A stretch of 64,000 nt of DNA from Syngnathus acus (lineage: Eukaryota > Chordata > Actinopteri > Syngnathiformes > Syngnathidae): positions 6,219,001 through 6,283,000 of the forward strand of contig NC_051087.1 in assembly GCF_901709675.1 (NCBI RefSeq), read 5' to 3'. The notes under the pieces were generated by a model that saw only the letters and a program-made list of their open reading frames with translations, did no database searches and was not told the origin of the DNA. This document shows positions 12,190-24,173 of this stretch, piece by piece. The position numbers and the translations under genes were made by a program. How positions within the stretch are numbered: the stretch's first letter is position 1; the number at the start of each line of letters is the position of its first letter.

Positions 12190-12673
12190 AGGATTTTAAG
12201 GACTGTAGTTTTGGAAATGAGAGAATAATCTGAATTTCACATTTTTTGTTGATAATAATAATAAATTATTATAGTAATATAATAATAATAAATAATACAT
12301 TATTATTATTATAATAAATTATTATCAACAAAAAATGTGAAATTCCGATTATTCTCTCATTTCCAAAACTATAGTCCTTAGAAAATGTATTATTATTATA
12401 AGAATGTATTATCATTATCAACAAAAAAGTTTTGGAAATGAGAATAATCTAAATTTCACATTTTCTGTTGATAATAATAATAAATTATAATAATAATATA
12501 ATAAATTATTATAATAATAAATTATCAACAAAAAATGTGAAATTCAGACTATTCTCTCATTTCCAAAACTATAGTCCTTAAAAAATTTATTATAAGAATT
12601 TATTATTATTATCAACAAAAAATGTGAAATTCAGATTATTCTCTCGTTTCCAGAACTATAGTTCTTAAAATCC
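12190..12673. mobile_element. AT-rich nested palindrome / foldback element
   Basis: The left arm (about 12190-12262) starts AGGATTTTAAGGACTGTAG, passes GGAAATGAGAGAATAATC and AATTTCACATTTTTTGTTG, and ends in AATAAT repeats. The reverse complement of this arm appears at about 12311-12380, again at about 12525-12580 and a third time at about 12605-12673, where it closes with CTTAAAATCCT. A partial direct copy lies at about 12431-12482. The outermost arms pair over about 70 bases, so the whole 0.5 kb can fold into hairpins. No coding frame is present. This resembles a non-autonomous foldback or MITE, possibly a nested insertion. Confidence 0.75.
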
Positions 12674-13132
12674 TAATAATTTATATATTAATTACTATAT
12701 AATAATATAATAATTTATTATTATTATTATTATTATTAATCGTTTTCAACATCTCTGCAGTACACGGCTGTGGCAAGCCCCCAAAAGTGCCTTGAGCCCC
12801 CCCGAGTAATACGCCCCTGTTGAGCATTGTGGAGAGGGGAGGTGGAATATACGGAGTACGGTGGTAGCCGTCTTGTGACAGTCAGTCACTCGTCTTGGCA
12901 AAGGGACATTAGTTAAAGTCTGACCTGGATTGATCCAGTGAAGGAGGAGGAATGATAGTTATGTTCCCAATTTTGCTAGTATGGCGCTTTGGCAGCATCC
13001 TGCCTGTCCGCTTTGTTTTGATCTCTGCATGCAGCTTGACGAAAGTCGATGTAGTCTCAGACCGCATGACGGCGGACGGCTCCGAGCCGTGAGCTCATCG
13101 TGTTGACTCGATGTGTAAACATGGCAAAGCGG

Positions 13133-13432
13133 TGAAATAAGGTAGGACTTAACTTTGTAACCGATCTGCGTGCGTTGCCTGAAGATGTTAACTTTATAGT
13201 TAGCGCGGTTGACTCATAACTAGCTTGCTAGGCTACCGGAGCAATCGATTGATTAGCGTCACACGCACTTTGGTATTTGGCTGAAAACACTATTTGTGTT
13301 CTATTTGTTATCTTTGCATAATATTTGCAATGTTTCTGTCCTCATTTATCTTGTGTAACCGCTAACGTTGTTTTGCATGTGTATGTTTGTGTGTCTCCTT
13401 GTGCAGCAGCACCCCCGGCCGGCCCTGCTGTC
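13133..13432 (+). promoter_or_regulatory. fbxo10 5' UTR: likely noncoding exon end and 5' UTR intron
   Basis: A GC-richer stretch (about 12.85-13.14 kb) ends in a donor-like AAG|GTAGGA at 13141/13142. A matching acceptor (TTGTGCAG) ends at 13406, 26 bases before the start codon. This suggests an untranslated first exon and a roughly 265-bp 5' UTR intron. A four-codon upstream frame (ATG at 13121) lies in the putative first exon. Confidence 0.5.
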
Positions 13433-16400
13433 ATGGAGGTGGGCAGCCTCCCAGTGGAGCTGTGGAGGGTTATTTTAGCCTACCTGCCTCTCGCTGACCT
13501 GGGCCGCTGCTGCCAGGTGTGTCGCGCCTGGAGGGAGCTGGTCCTCTCTCTGGATAACACCCGATGGAGGCAGCTGTGCCTCTGCTGCCCCGAGTTCCGA
13601 CACCCCAACTGGCCCAGTAAGCCTCACCTTGAGCCCCCGTCGTGGAGGGAAGCCCTGAAACAACACGCCCTGGCCACCCGCACCTGGACTCAAAATGAAC
13701 CCGAGCATCAATCCACTGCCTGCCTCCTTTTATTCAGGCGCCGGAAAGACCGCAAGGTTTGGCATGTGGGGCCCGGGTTTGAGTTTGAGACCTTGCGAGG
13801 AGCTCTTGGGGTGGCTGGGCCTTATGACCGATTGGTTCTCCATCCGGGAGTGTATGAAGAGCAGGCTGAGGTGGCTCTCAAGGTGCCTGTGGAGTTGGTT
13901 GGGCTTGGCACACTGGGCCAGGTGACCCTCTTGGTGTGCATGGAGCAGCAGTGCCCTACTGCCAGGTTTTGTAATCTGGTTTTCATGCCACCCTGGTTCT
14001 CCACAGTGGTCTACAAGGTAAGGTATATTTTGATTTTTTTTCCCCACAACTTTTGTTTTGGAATAATATTAAATGACTCAAGTAAACAGTAGCCCAACAA
14101 ATAAATGAATGAGTCATTTTGTTTGTTTAAACGATAAGTAATGGTTGATGATATATTTGTATAATTTGTGTTTATTTTCCACCCTTGTTTGTTGTAGACA
14201 TCATGGGGTCATGTCCAACTGGATAACTGCAACTTTGAGGGGGCTCAGCTGCAAGTCCGCGGGCCCGGGACTTGCCAGGCACGCTTTTGCTCCTTCTCGA
14301 AGGGCAGCTCTGTACATTTGCTCAGTGTTGCCTTCAGCTTACTGGACAGCTGTGACTTCTCCGGGAGCGATACTGCTTCCGTAACCGTGGAAGGTTCACC
14401 CGTGTCTGAAAAGAACTGGGCTTGTAAATATATGGCTGCCCTGGCCAGGAATTTGTCATCGTGTGGGAACAATAATAGCAGCCCCTTCAGAGGGATTTCC
14501 ACTGGCAGACCCAGTTCTGATGCTACTGTTAAAAAGGAGCACACAGTTTGGGAGGACTGGAAGCGGGAAAATGGACCAGAAGCAGATGATCAGGGCACAG
14601 TGATTGAAGATGGCTGGAGTGATGGCGAGGATGGTGAGAACAAAGAGGCAGGAATGACCAAAAACAAATTTCCACCAGAATATAAAATCCCATGTGACAA
14701 CCATGGACTGGCCTACTTACTGCAGCCCCGTGCAGATGGCTCTTTGCCATCCGCCTCCTCCACAAATCCCCCACGCACGACTCCGGAACCACTCACCCTT
14801 CAGCAGGAACTAGAAAGAGACCCAGATGCTCAGATGTTTGCGTCGTCCACTCTGGGCTGTCTCGTCCGGCGTTGTCTCTTCAGGGACGGGAAGGGAGGTG
14901 TCCATATGTCGAATTACGGACAAGCTCGACTGGAGGGCAACGTTTTCCGCTGTCTGAACTACGCCGTCAGATGCATCCAGAACTCCATAGTAAATATGGT
15001 CATGACAGAGGGGAACCACTAAAGTCAAACACAACCTCCAATTTATTCAGATTATTTATTTAGGTTTCGTCATTGTATGCGTAATTGAGTTTAAAAAAAA
15101 AGGTTTTATGCAAATGATATAACCTTAGGAGTGTTCAACCTCAGAGGTTCCCCTGCGTCTTCTTAACTAATTCGTATTCCTATTAAGAGCAGAATTAAAG
15201 GTCATTTCAAGATGTAGCCCACAACACAATCAACCGAGCTCTCTTGTTAACCTTTTACAGATAGTGATGCTGCGAAACGAAGTGTGCGAGTGCAGAGCAT
15301 CAGGCGTGTTTATGCGGCTGTCGGCTCAGGGCCTCATCGCCGAAAATGACATCCACTCAAACGGGGAGGCGGGGTTGGACATCAGGAAAGGAGCAAACCC
15401 CATCATTGTGGTAACTGTCACACTGATTCGATCACAGACAGTAAAGCAATTGTGTGTCATTAGTAAATACAATAAATATCGTGAAATAAACTATCATTCC
15501 TAAATGACTGTTCTTCTGTGCAGTCATACGGGAATACCGAAAAAAAACAACCACAAAAGCTCATGTGTAAAATTGACTAACATTTAAACTGATATTTTTG
15601 CTATCATTTCAGTTTACGTAATCTGTATTATCAGTTGTATTCTAAAAAAAAACTTATGCACAGACACACTGTCATGCATGTTAGAGAGGCAATTATGAAG
15701 TAGGTTGCATTAGTTTGTAAATAAGGGATTTGTTTTACCCTGTGCTACCTTTTTTCCTCTCTCTGTCAATTCCTTAGTGTAACAGAATACACAGTGGCTT
15801 CCGCTCAGGGGTTGTTGTGCTTGGCAATGGAAAGGGCTCACTTCGGAGCAACCAAATCTATAACAACAAAGAAGCAGGCGTGTATATACTCTTCAGTGGG
15901 AACCCTGTCGTCTGGTAGGTGTAATACCACATTGCATTTTCAAAGTATGCAAATATTGGCCCACAAAGACAAGAAATATCACAAAAGCACAATCAAGATC
16001 ATAGTGACTACTAGAGATGTCAACATGAGGCGGATAATGGAGATAATTTTTTTTCACTTCCTGTTTTCTTTTAGTGGGAACCACATCTTCCAAGGGCAGG
16101 CAGCAGGGATTGCTGTAAATGAGAATGGTAGAGGGATGGTAATGGGTAAGTCTAGCATTGGGGCTTTTTTTTTTTTTTCTTTCTTCCCAGTGTGACAAAC
16201 GTTCACGCGTAAAGCGCTCGGTAAACATTTGAATTTTTAATCCCAGAGAATGTCATCAAGGAAAATCGGTGGGGAGGTGTGGACATCCGCAGAGGGGGTG
16301 ACCCAATCCTGAGGAATAACTTCATCTGTCATGGATACTCTGATGGCATTGTGGTGGGAGAGCGTGGCCGGGGACTCATTGAAGGAAATCATGTCTACTG

Positions 16401-17774
16401 TATGTTATTCCCTTATTTAATGCCAATATCAAAAGCCCAAGTCGTTCTCAGCATGTAAATGTTTGATTGCTGTTGTTTGTTTTTCTTTCATTGTACTCAT
16501 TAGGCAACAAAAGTTGCGGTGTGTGGGTTATGTCATCCAGCCTCCCCCAGCTCCTCGGAAACTACATCACCCATAACTGGCTGTACGGCGTGGCCGTGTT
16601 CTGCAGGAAGGACCCAGAGAACATCGAAGCCAGGGAGGGGAACTGGCTAGCGCCCGACGACAGCGGTGATAGGAGGGGCGTGGTGGAAGAAGATGGGAGG
16701 GAAGAGCAAGAAAACGTACATGAGGAGGGAGAACTCTTTGCATGGGAGAGCGACCTGGACAGTGAGGATGAACGCCACGCAGCACGCCGCTCCATCAGTG
16801 TGGCGCTGGTGGAGAGCAATTGCGTGAGCTTCAATGGAGGTAAAAAAAACCTCCGTAATTTTTTTTTTTTTTTTTAAATCGACATTCTCAATATTAAATG
16901 TTTTCCCCATACTTCTCTCGCCCTCTGGGTAGCCGTAGGCCTTTTCATTAAAACCAGCGAGCCACTCAACATTTATGCCAACCTCGTCAACCAAAACGAT
17001 GGCGATGGCGTTTCCGTGCTACAGAGCAGTCATCTGACCCGCCTGGTTGCCAACTGCATTCTTGCAAATGGTCGAGCGGGTGTTACTGTAAAGAAAGACT
17101 CCCGTGCGGAGCTTCGCAGTAACGGTATATATGAAAACAAAGGCCACGGCGTCAACTTCACCGGGTCCGGACAGATGGTAGAGAACGACTTGGTTGGAAA
17201 CTGGAACTACGGGATCCAAGTGTCTGGAAGTGGTGATGTCAAGGTGTTACATTTTGACACGATCTGTAAAAAATATTTTCATCGGTTATATGACCGTCCG
17301 GTTGTCATTTACAGGTGCTGCGCAACCGCATCCAGCCGACCCTGGATTGTGGCATCTCAGTACTGGGACCAGTAAAAGCAGTAGTCACCGATAACCAGCT
17401 GTTCCAAGGCCACCCATATGGCAAAAAAAGCCTTTTATACTTGGACCCTAGCAACGAGAGCTGTGTGTTACGCAACAACAGTATTTCAAGCCATAATAGC
17501 AGGTATCTAAGCAACCCACAGTGTGCCAGACTGTCTCCAACGCTGCATGTGTACCAAGCCAATCTTTTTTTATCTGTTCTTTTTTTTTTATAGCTGTACA
17601 TCTGTCCCTCCTTGGGTACTGGAAAACCCTCCCCCTCGTCCACCGGCCAGCTCACCTACGGGCCTCTCCTCCTCCCAGTACCCTTCACGACTGGGAATCT
17701 CCATGACGAATAGGATAAGCGCCACTGTGGAGAGCGGTTGCCACAGTGGCAGCATGTTCTGCTCTATCCTGTGA
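13433..17774 (+). CDS. fbxo10: F-box only protein 10 (SCF substrate receptor)
   Basis: Substrate-recognition subunit of an SCF E3 ubiquitin ligase; the mammalian protein targets BCL2. Ten coding exons: 13433-14017, 14198-14989, 15261-15410, 15778-15914, 16075-16145, 16247-16399, 16504-16839, 16933-17243, 17315-17502 and 17594-17774, total 967 aa against about 956 in human. Residues 1-50 form the F-box (LPVELWRVILAYLPLADLGR). Most of the rest is parallel beta-helix repeats, seen as recurring G-N-x-I units such as AENDIHSNGEAGLDI and AAGIAVNENGRG. Exon 2 holds a low-complexity insert. Exon 7 has an acidic insert (EEDGREEQENVHEEGE) where the family has variable sequence. The protein ends in CSIL, a CaaX box; mammalian FBXO10 is reported to be geranylgeranylated there. 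The start is chosen because MEVGSLPVELW aligns with the family N-terminus; the longer frame upstream runs through a splice acceptor. Confidence 0.95.
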
Positions 17775-19105
17775 AAAAAAACTTAGAAGTATAACATTTT
17801 AAGATGACTTTGCCAAAAGTGAAAGTAGACACCCTCATTGCCTTCGCCCTTTGGTTTGGATATAGCAAAAAAAAAAATGGTACCGTCCATTCCAAAATAT
17901 TTTGAATCAACAATGTGGTCCACCCAAAGCGGAATTTTTAATCAGACTGGTTGAGTCCATGCAAAATTCTTGTCAGTCACAAATCTAAACATACATTATA
18001 TCTGGAAACTATTCCGTCTTTTACTTTTTCTACATTTTATGTTAGGGCCTTATCCCAAATTTTTTAATAATTTCAAAAACTGAATGTCCATGTTACTGGA
18101 GACCTAATGTCAACTGAGTACAATGGAGTCCGGCTATTAAAACCAACTATTAATAGTTGAGCCAAATAAGGAAAATCCATCATGGAATTATGTTGAGGAG
18201 AAAAAAATATTTTTTTAATGAAAACAAATCTTTCAAAAAATGTGTTTTCCACTAAAGGCGAGGGGAAATTTTTTCAATTTGACAAATTGACTTTTCTCAC
18301 TAATATGTAGAGTTATCACAAAGCATCATTGTATTAAATCTCACCCTGTGGTTGTACCGAGACTGTCACAGCTGCTTGAACATGATATGTAATGCACAAT
18401 TGACAGTTATCCAGGTGGTCAGGTCTTGTTTGGTCATGTTTCAAACACTGAATATTTTCAATTATTTATTCTCGTTGTTTACCGCTTTGTTTTTTGTTAA
18501 CTTGTTCATGCGTTTGTTGTGTTCTCACCTTCATGAAGGTTCTGGGAGCCTGGATACTGTGTTGTCTGGATAAAGTCTCAGAATTTTTATATTCAAACTC
18601 ATGCTGAAGGTCCAGTTAAAATGTTCTCTTTTTTTCCATGCAAATAAATTCTTTAACTTTTATTGGTTCTGTCAGTGTTGACAATGAGGTAAAGCTGAGC
18701 CTTGTTTGATATTGTAAAGTAATGGTAGCTAGAGGGTGAGCTTTATATGCTGAAAAAGCCAAACTCTTGCTCCCACCTCTCATAATAAATGTCTGATATT
18801 CTTGTGAGTCTATGCTCCAGCAACCAAATCAATATTTTATTTTTTTTCCATGCGTTTGGATATTTATTCATTTTTTACCACAGACGTAGCAGGTGATAAG
18901 AGGGTAGGAGACATGGAGTGTGCAATATATGATATTGACTAATGTGCCTATACGTTTCCAAGCTCCAATAGATGTACGCTTATATAAATGCATTTACATT
19001 TGACTTTGTACCTGTCAAAGCGACAACCGTAAAACATCATTTGTTTTCAAATGTTGACTTTATTTGTTGACTAATAAACAGTTCTACTCATCACCTCTGT
19101 CGGTC
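17775..19105. other. Convergent 3' UTRs of fbxo10 and polr1e
   Basis: No coding potential seen. Plus-strand AATAAA hexamers at 18643-18648 and 18784-18789 are candidate fbxo10 poly(A) signals. Minus-strand AATAAA at 19064-19059 lies 42 bases past the polr1e stop and is its likely poly(A) signal. Confidence 0.55.
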
Positions 19106-22100
19106 CTAAAGCATCTTCCTGCGTTTCCTTCTCTCCCCAGATTGTTCATATTTGACAAGTGGAAGGATGAGGGAAGCCTGCTTGTGGTTGTCATGAAGGC
19201 CATCCGCAATGTTCTTACCACGGTATGACCTTGGCAAGGTCAGCCCTAGTGACTTTGCAACTTCGATCATCCTATAAAGCCACAGAAAAGTCAGTAACAG
19301 AGTTACATTACGTGGAAGATCTTTCTAACATTTAGGCCAGTACATCTATATTTTCCATCACAAGATTGCAACTACCTGGCCTCGGTTAACCCCATGTCCC
19401 GATGCAATAACGTGAGGTCAGCAGTCATGCCACCCATATGGAGCAGCAGAACCAGGCAGTGTGCTGTTAATTTGGCACGCATTGAAGTAGACACCATGTT
19501 AAGAACTCTGAAAGGTGACGCAAAATGTTATTTAGGAGGTTTCTGATGCCTTAAATAATAGTGAGTTTATAAAAATCGATTAGGGCAAGATCATCATACC
19601 TGTGATTGTTGAAAGTCTCCACAGTGAATGTCCTGAGAATTTTGTTCTGCACAATGCGGGGGCAGCCTTCTTCCATGCCAACTATAAACACAAACACGTG
19701 ACTCTTCAAGAAAGTGCTGCTTTTTCAAGGGTGATTAATAGCAAATGGTAAATTCACTGACACTTGCGGCTGATATTATTCTGCCGTGACAGTTTGAGAA
19801 GCATGGAAAGGTAAAAAGCACAGCATGCCATCTTCTTTCTGGCTTCTTCGTCACTGGGCAGGTTCTCAAGGTGCTTCACGACGCACAGAAGCCTGAACCG
19901 AGGAAAATTACAATCAAAAGTTTAGAAAATACATCTTTATGCTTCAATTCCACCAAGAAGTACAGTTGGGTCAATTCAAGTGAGCATTTTTTTCTGTTGG
20001 GGTAAAAAGGATTATTTTAATTGGTCCAAATAATTGGTTTGCATTAATTAAATAAGACGGCATTCCTGAGTACCGTAATTTTCGGACTATAAGTCGCACC
20101 GGAGTATAAGTCGCACCAGCCATAAAATGCCCAAAAAAGTGAAAAAAAACCATATATATGTATATAAATCGCTCCTGAGTATAAGTCGCCCCCCCACCCA
20201 AACTATGAAAAAAACCGCGACTTATAGTCCGAAAATTACGGTAAGTACATTGTGAGTGAACTGAGATCATCTTTAGTTCCTATATAAAGTATTTATACAG
20301 TGTGCTGTGAGATTTCTCTGATGTAAAAATGTGCATTTATGGTTGAGAAACACTGGATTAGGATTTGCCATTCAGCAATCCCGTCACACTAATTGAATGT
20401 GAGCGGTGCACTCAATTGAACTTTAAAACTTGGTGGAAACGTGATTTAAGTCATCCTACCCTCCGCTCTCTGTCATAGTCTGCAGCTCTTCAGCAGTGAG
20501 TTCAGCCATCTTGGAACCAACCTCTTCCAGAGCCTTGAATTCCATCGGACTGAGGACTGTGGGTATTCATAAAGGAAAAAAAAAAGCGAAGATTCAAACA
20601 CAGTTGAGGTTTCGATGTCGACGTCACCCGCAAAGGGAGTGCACTAAATTAAGGATACGTCCGTCCAATGGGTAAACGTTCTCAGGTGAGTCTGCATCTG
20701 CGTTATATGGAGGAAGGTGTGGAGCCAAAGCTGCCTGCGCCTCCATGTCGGCAACTTCCTGTTGCAGAGCTGTGGAAAAACAAAGAAACAAAACCTGTCT
20801 TTAAAGAAAAAAAACATGGAGTTTATGCATTTGGATTATTGTTTAAGGCATTGAAGTCATTATCATGGGAATTTGGGATGGAATCTTTTAAATCATTGCG
20901 AAGCACGTTAACATTATTAAAAGCAAAATGTTTGGATTTGATCTTTGATAATTACTTATTAATAAGAACTCAAATGCATTCATCACTATGTTCATCTTGC
21001 TTACCTTCCACACCCTTCTCATTAATGACAGTGCTGGCAGCCTTTATGACCGCCTCCTGCAGCATGTTACTGTCCACCTTGTTCAGTCTGCGTGAGGTCA
21101 GAGCTTTCTTCTGTTTGTTGGTACCGAACGCCTCAATCAGAGAATCAACCTGCGCAGAGAATTCAAGACATTACTAACAAAGAAATTGACTTTAAAAGCA
21201 TGTGTGAAAATGCATTCTAGAATTTTTCAGGCATCATTTGATGAGTTCAACTGTTACTTTTGAGTGTGCCGGATGCATTTTTAATAAGTAGTGCATAGAA
21301 CCTGAAACTTTTATCCCCCATTTTTGTTTTCCCCTTCATGAAGGTATCATGGAGTTTGAAATGTGTCACATCACTAAGTAATCTGAATAAAAAACAATTG
21401 ATACCCTAATTGAAGGAGCTGCTTAAACAATATTTCACTGTTGGTGTTGTATAATCATTATGTGTAACGTAGGTTATTTAAGAATACGCTGATTTATTTA
21501 GCACATGGAAGAGGAAATTTACGTTGCCATGGTTGAACCTCAGTTTACCACTATATCCCAAATACTAGTCCTTAGATAAACCAAAAATGACAAACTGTGG
21601 TACCTTTTCCTTGTAAGTCTGTGTTGTGTCTGTATCATCCATCCCTGATGCTTCTCCTGATGAAAAGATTCATTTTCTTAGGCAAAACGTGCATAATCTT
21701 CATAAATCAGTTTTCAAGCAAAGAACAAGAAAATACTTTTGGATTCACGTGTTACATAGTTTCCTCTTACCTTGTATAACAGGTTGCATGTTGAAGAACT
21801 GTGCACTATGTAGTTCCATTTGCATGGTTTTCTTGTTTAATACTCCAACATAATAACTAAACAAGAAAATGACGATTTCACTTCAACAATGACAATACAG
21901 TTGGGTTATTTGCAGAGACATTCTTCATAACCAAATTAAACCTACTTGCAAAGACTGTTGCATTTAAGGGCTCCAGTTCCGAAATTTTGCCCAACATAGG
22001 ATAACCTATTTGATTCAGCCACCTAAAAAAAAAGTTTTTAAAAAAAAATAAGGGGGGATGGGGTCAAGAAAATTCTGAACCTAAAAATGAACAGGAAGAA

Positions 22101-22504
22101 ATAGATGTAATTTCTCACCAGTATCCGCCTAGTTTTTTTCCGGGGGTTAACCTCATCGGCACTCCTGTACATGCTGAAGTCCAGTTTCTCTGCATTTTGG
22201 ACGCTGCCATTGGAAAATCGAACTAAAATAATAATAATTAGAGGGGAAGATATAATCGACTTTTTTGGCCAGTGGGAAAGTAAAGCATTGTACAAGCGCG
22301 AACTTGAACAGATTAGATTCTCACAACCATAAGCAATGGAAAGAAAACCTAAAAGGAAGTAACAACAAAACACACTCTAATACAATCATTACCTAGATTA
22401 ACAAACTCTTAGCATAAATATATATACATAAAATTATTACATATCACTGCTTTATCCGTGTCTCGCTCTTCCCCGCAGCACACTATCGAACAGGAGGCCG
22501 CCAT
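19106..22504 (-). CDS. polr1e: RNA polymerase I subunit E (PAF53)
   Basis: Pol I-specific subunit (A49-type) that pairs with the PAF49/CD3EAP homologue and supports rDNA initiation and elongation in the nucleolus. Twelve coding exons: 22504-22441, 22222-22119, 22022-21946, 21856-21771, 21656-21604, 21149-21005, 20769-20659, 20556-20460, 19892-19762, 19681-19600, 19507-19376 and 19271-19106. All phases close: 1185 nt, 394 aa against about 419 in human. Diagnostic segments are AVIFRFSNGSVQN and NRLSYVGQNFGTGALKCNSLC (dimerisation region), NKQKKAL and RRLNKV (linker), and the tandem winged-helix region with MRAKLTAHCLVLLLHMGGMTADLTLLHRDM. The tail is basic (ERRKRRKML). Donor 9 (GTCAGT) is weaker than the rest. 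Intron 8 carries a MITE. Confidence 0.93.
20073..20241. mobile_element. MITE with about 25-bp terminal inverted repeats, TA target site
   Basis: The element begins CCGTAATTTTCGGACTATAA and ends with its reverse complement (TTATAGTCCGAAAATTACGG). Internal copies of GTATAAGTCGC are present. It is flanked by TA on both sides (20071-20072 and 20242-20243), and total length is 169 bp. It lies in polr1e intron 8. It has no coding capacity, so it is non-autonomous. Confidence 0.9.
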
Positions 22505-24169
22505 CTTTGTTGTTTTGTGTGGCAAGAGGAAAAGTACTTCCGTTTTCGTCATCTAAAAAAAAAACAACAAAAAACAAAAACAAAAAAAATGTATTAAGAG
22601 TAATAAGTCTATTTGTGTGTGTACCTTCATTAAATATTTTTTTCTGACAAATTTTTACTTTTTGAAAACTGCTTACTTGTCGGAAAAGGCTCATTACCTG
22701 TTTTCAACTTTCACCAAAATGAGGGGGAAATATGTAAATGAAGAAAGTTACGTGTGTTTGAGATCTTGATAGATTGAAATTTTGGAGACAAAGAATGTCA
22801 AGCAGATCAATCAAATGTATGGCTAATGTATGGATAATGTCGGTCATCTTTGTTAACGATGGTTGAGTCCGCAGTAGTGTCACCTCGTGGACAACCGTTG
22901 AACTGCGGATGCTCACCTCAGCGAGGTCAATGAGAACAGCGCCGCCCTGTGAGTCTGGTCGGGAAAATCTGTCTGAGGAGGGCAATGAAATAGAATGACT
23001 GAGTATATATCCTTGTTTTTAAAACACACATATCCGTCGCTCTCTGTTCCATCAATAGTTTTCATTCCTACCAGTCCCACTGGATGCAACTACAATGCGC
23101 TGAGGACGTAACAGTTGCTGGAGTGAACAAGACCCGTTTGGCTCTCTCGCCCCTCACAAGGCAGACTGCCATAGAAACGAGTAAATCCCCAGGGGGACGT
23201 GGATCCTGGCTGTAAAGGTTTATTTTAACCAGCTTGGACGACAGTTCAACTCGTCGAGACACTTAAGTTGCCGATTTAAACCGACGCAAAATCAATGTGG
23301 CTGACTTAATGCTTCTCCTCTCATCACCCTGCCTTGCTGGCAATTAGCTGGTCAATAGCCAGCTAACTTTAGCTTCGCCAGGGCCCGAATTCTGCTGATT
23401 TTTCATCCATCTTTTGGCTGGTCAAGGTAATTTTACGACGACATCCTGTATTTGCTGTGTATTTCCAATGAATTGATCCGTTACCTGTGCGTCAAAACGA
23501 ACTAGCTAACTGTTGGCCATATATGTCAACGGCACTGCTACAAGGCTATCGTCTATGGAGAAAGGATGCTCTTGTAGTTTATACAAAATGAGACTTATCT
23601 TTAATAGCCAAGTCGATTTACTGGGACACATATGGATTGTGCCCTGTAGATAAAAGTATTGTGACACTCAGGAAGTTGAGTAGATCGACCAAAGTAATAG
23701 TAAATCGGGGGATTTGTTATTTTTTACCATCTATCAATCTGCCGTAATATTTTACCTTTTTAGGAAATTTATTATTAGAGGTGGGTCCAGAGTGCAGTTT
23801 TCATAATTTATATACAAGAGGTATTTTAGTGTGTAATAAGTAAGAAGTATTTCTCCAAATCACAAGTACTCTATGGAAAAACTACTTAAGTACTGAGTAA
23901 CTGAGCTAAAACGATAAAATAAATCATCTTAATAAGAACAATAATCTTTATAAAATAACATAGATGAAGGTGATTTCAGCCCAGCCTATTTTATTGCCAC
24001 TTGATCAACAGCAGAATATGCTCACCGGGCAGAGAAATAAAATGTGAAATGTTTTTGTAAAGATGAGACCCTAAAAAGGCAAAATGACAACTGACTGTAA
24101 TGCAATCCAACAGCGGATGAAACTGAATGTTCCTCTGCCATCAACCTGTTTTTATCCTGTCATCATTAG
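22505..24169. promoter_or_regulatory. Head-to-head region between polr1e and zbtb5
   Basis: About 1.7 kb separates the two start codons. A donor-like CAAG|GTAATT at 23426/23427 follows a moderately GC-rich stretch and may end an untranslated zbtb5 exon; its partner acceptor is at 24168-24169. Minus-strand open frames at 22704-22985 and 23068-23262 show no recognisable family. 23.7-24.1 kb is AT-rich and featureless. Confidence 0.45.
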
Positions 24170-24173
24170 AAGC

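Larger units (their letters stand above)
6250..12840. other. Long gene-free, AT-rich intergenic region
   Basis: About 6.6 kb between the chemokine promoter and fbxo10 without any exon I can support. Open frames are short, low-complexity and lack motifs. It contains microsatellites, poly-A runs (for example 8619-8637), decayed interspersed repeats and the foldback element near its right end, listed separately. Confidence 0.6.

Noticed and set aside
13475-14047. Antisense frames across fbxo10 exon 1
   Set aside because: Shadows of a GC-rich true exon on the plus strand.
19971-20270. 99-residue minus-strand frame over the MITE
   Set aside because: Arises from the MITE and intron sequence; the polr1e frame skips it as intron 8.
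20668-21177. 169-residue plus-strand open frame
   Set aside because: It is antisense to polr1e exons 6 and 7, whose minus-strand frames match the family. The plus-strand protein has no homology I recognise.
22704-23262. Two minus-strand frames (22704-22985 and 23068-23262) between polr1e and zbtb5
   Set aside because: No recognised family, no start or splice context joining them to polr1e, and they sit where untranslated promoter sequence is expected.
24084-24173. Longer zbtb5 start at 24084
   Set aside because: The extra residues read through a splice acceptor ending at 24169. BTB homology begins at MDFPSHFEQIF.
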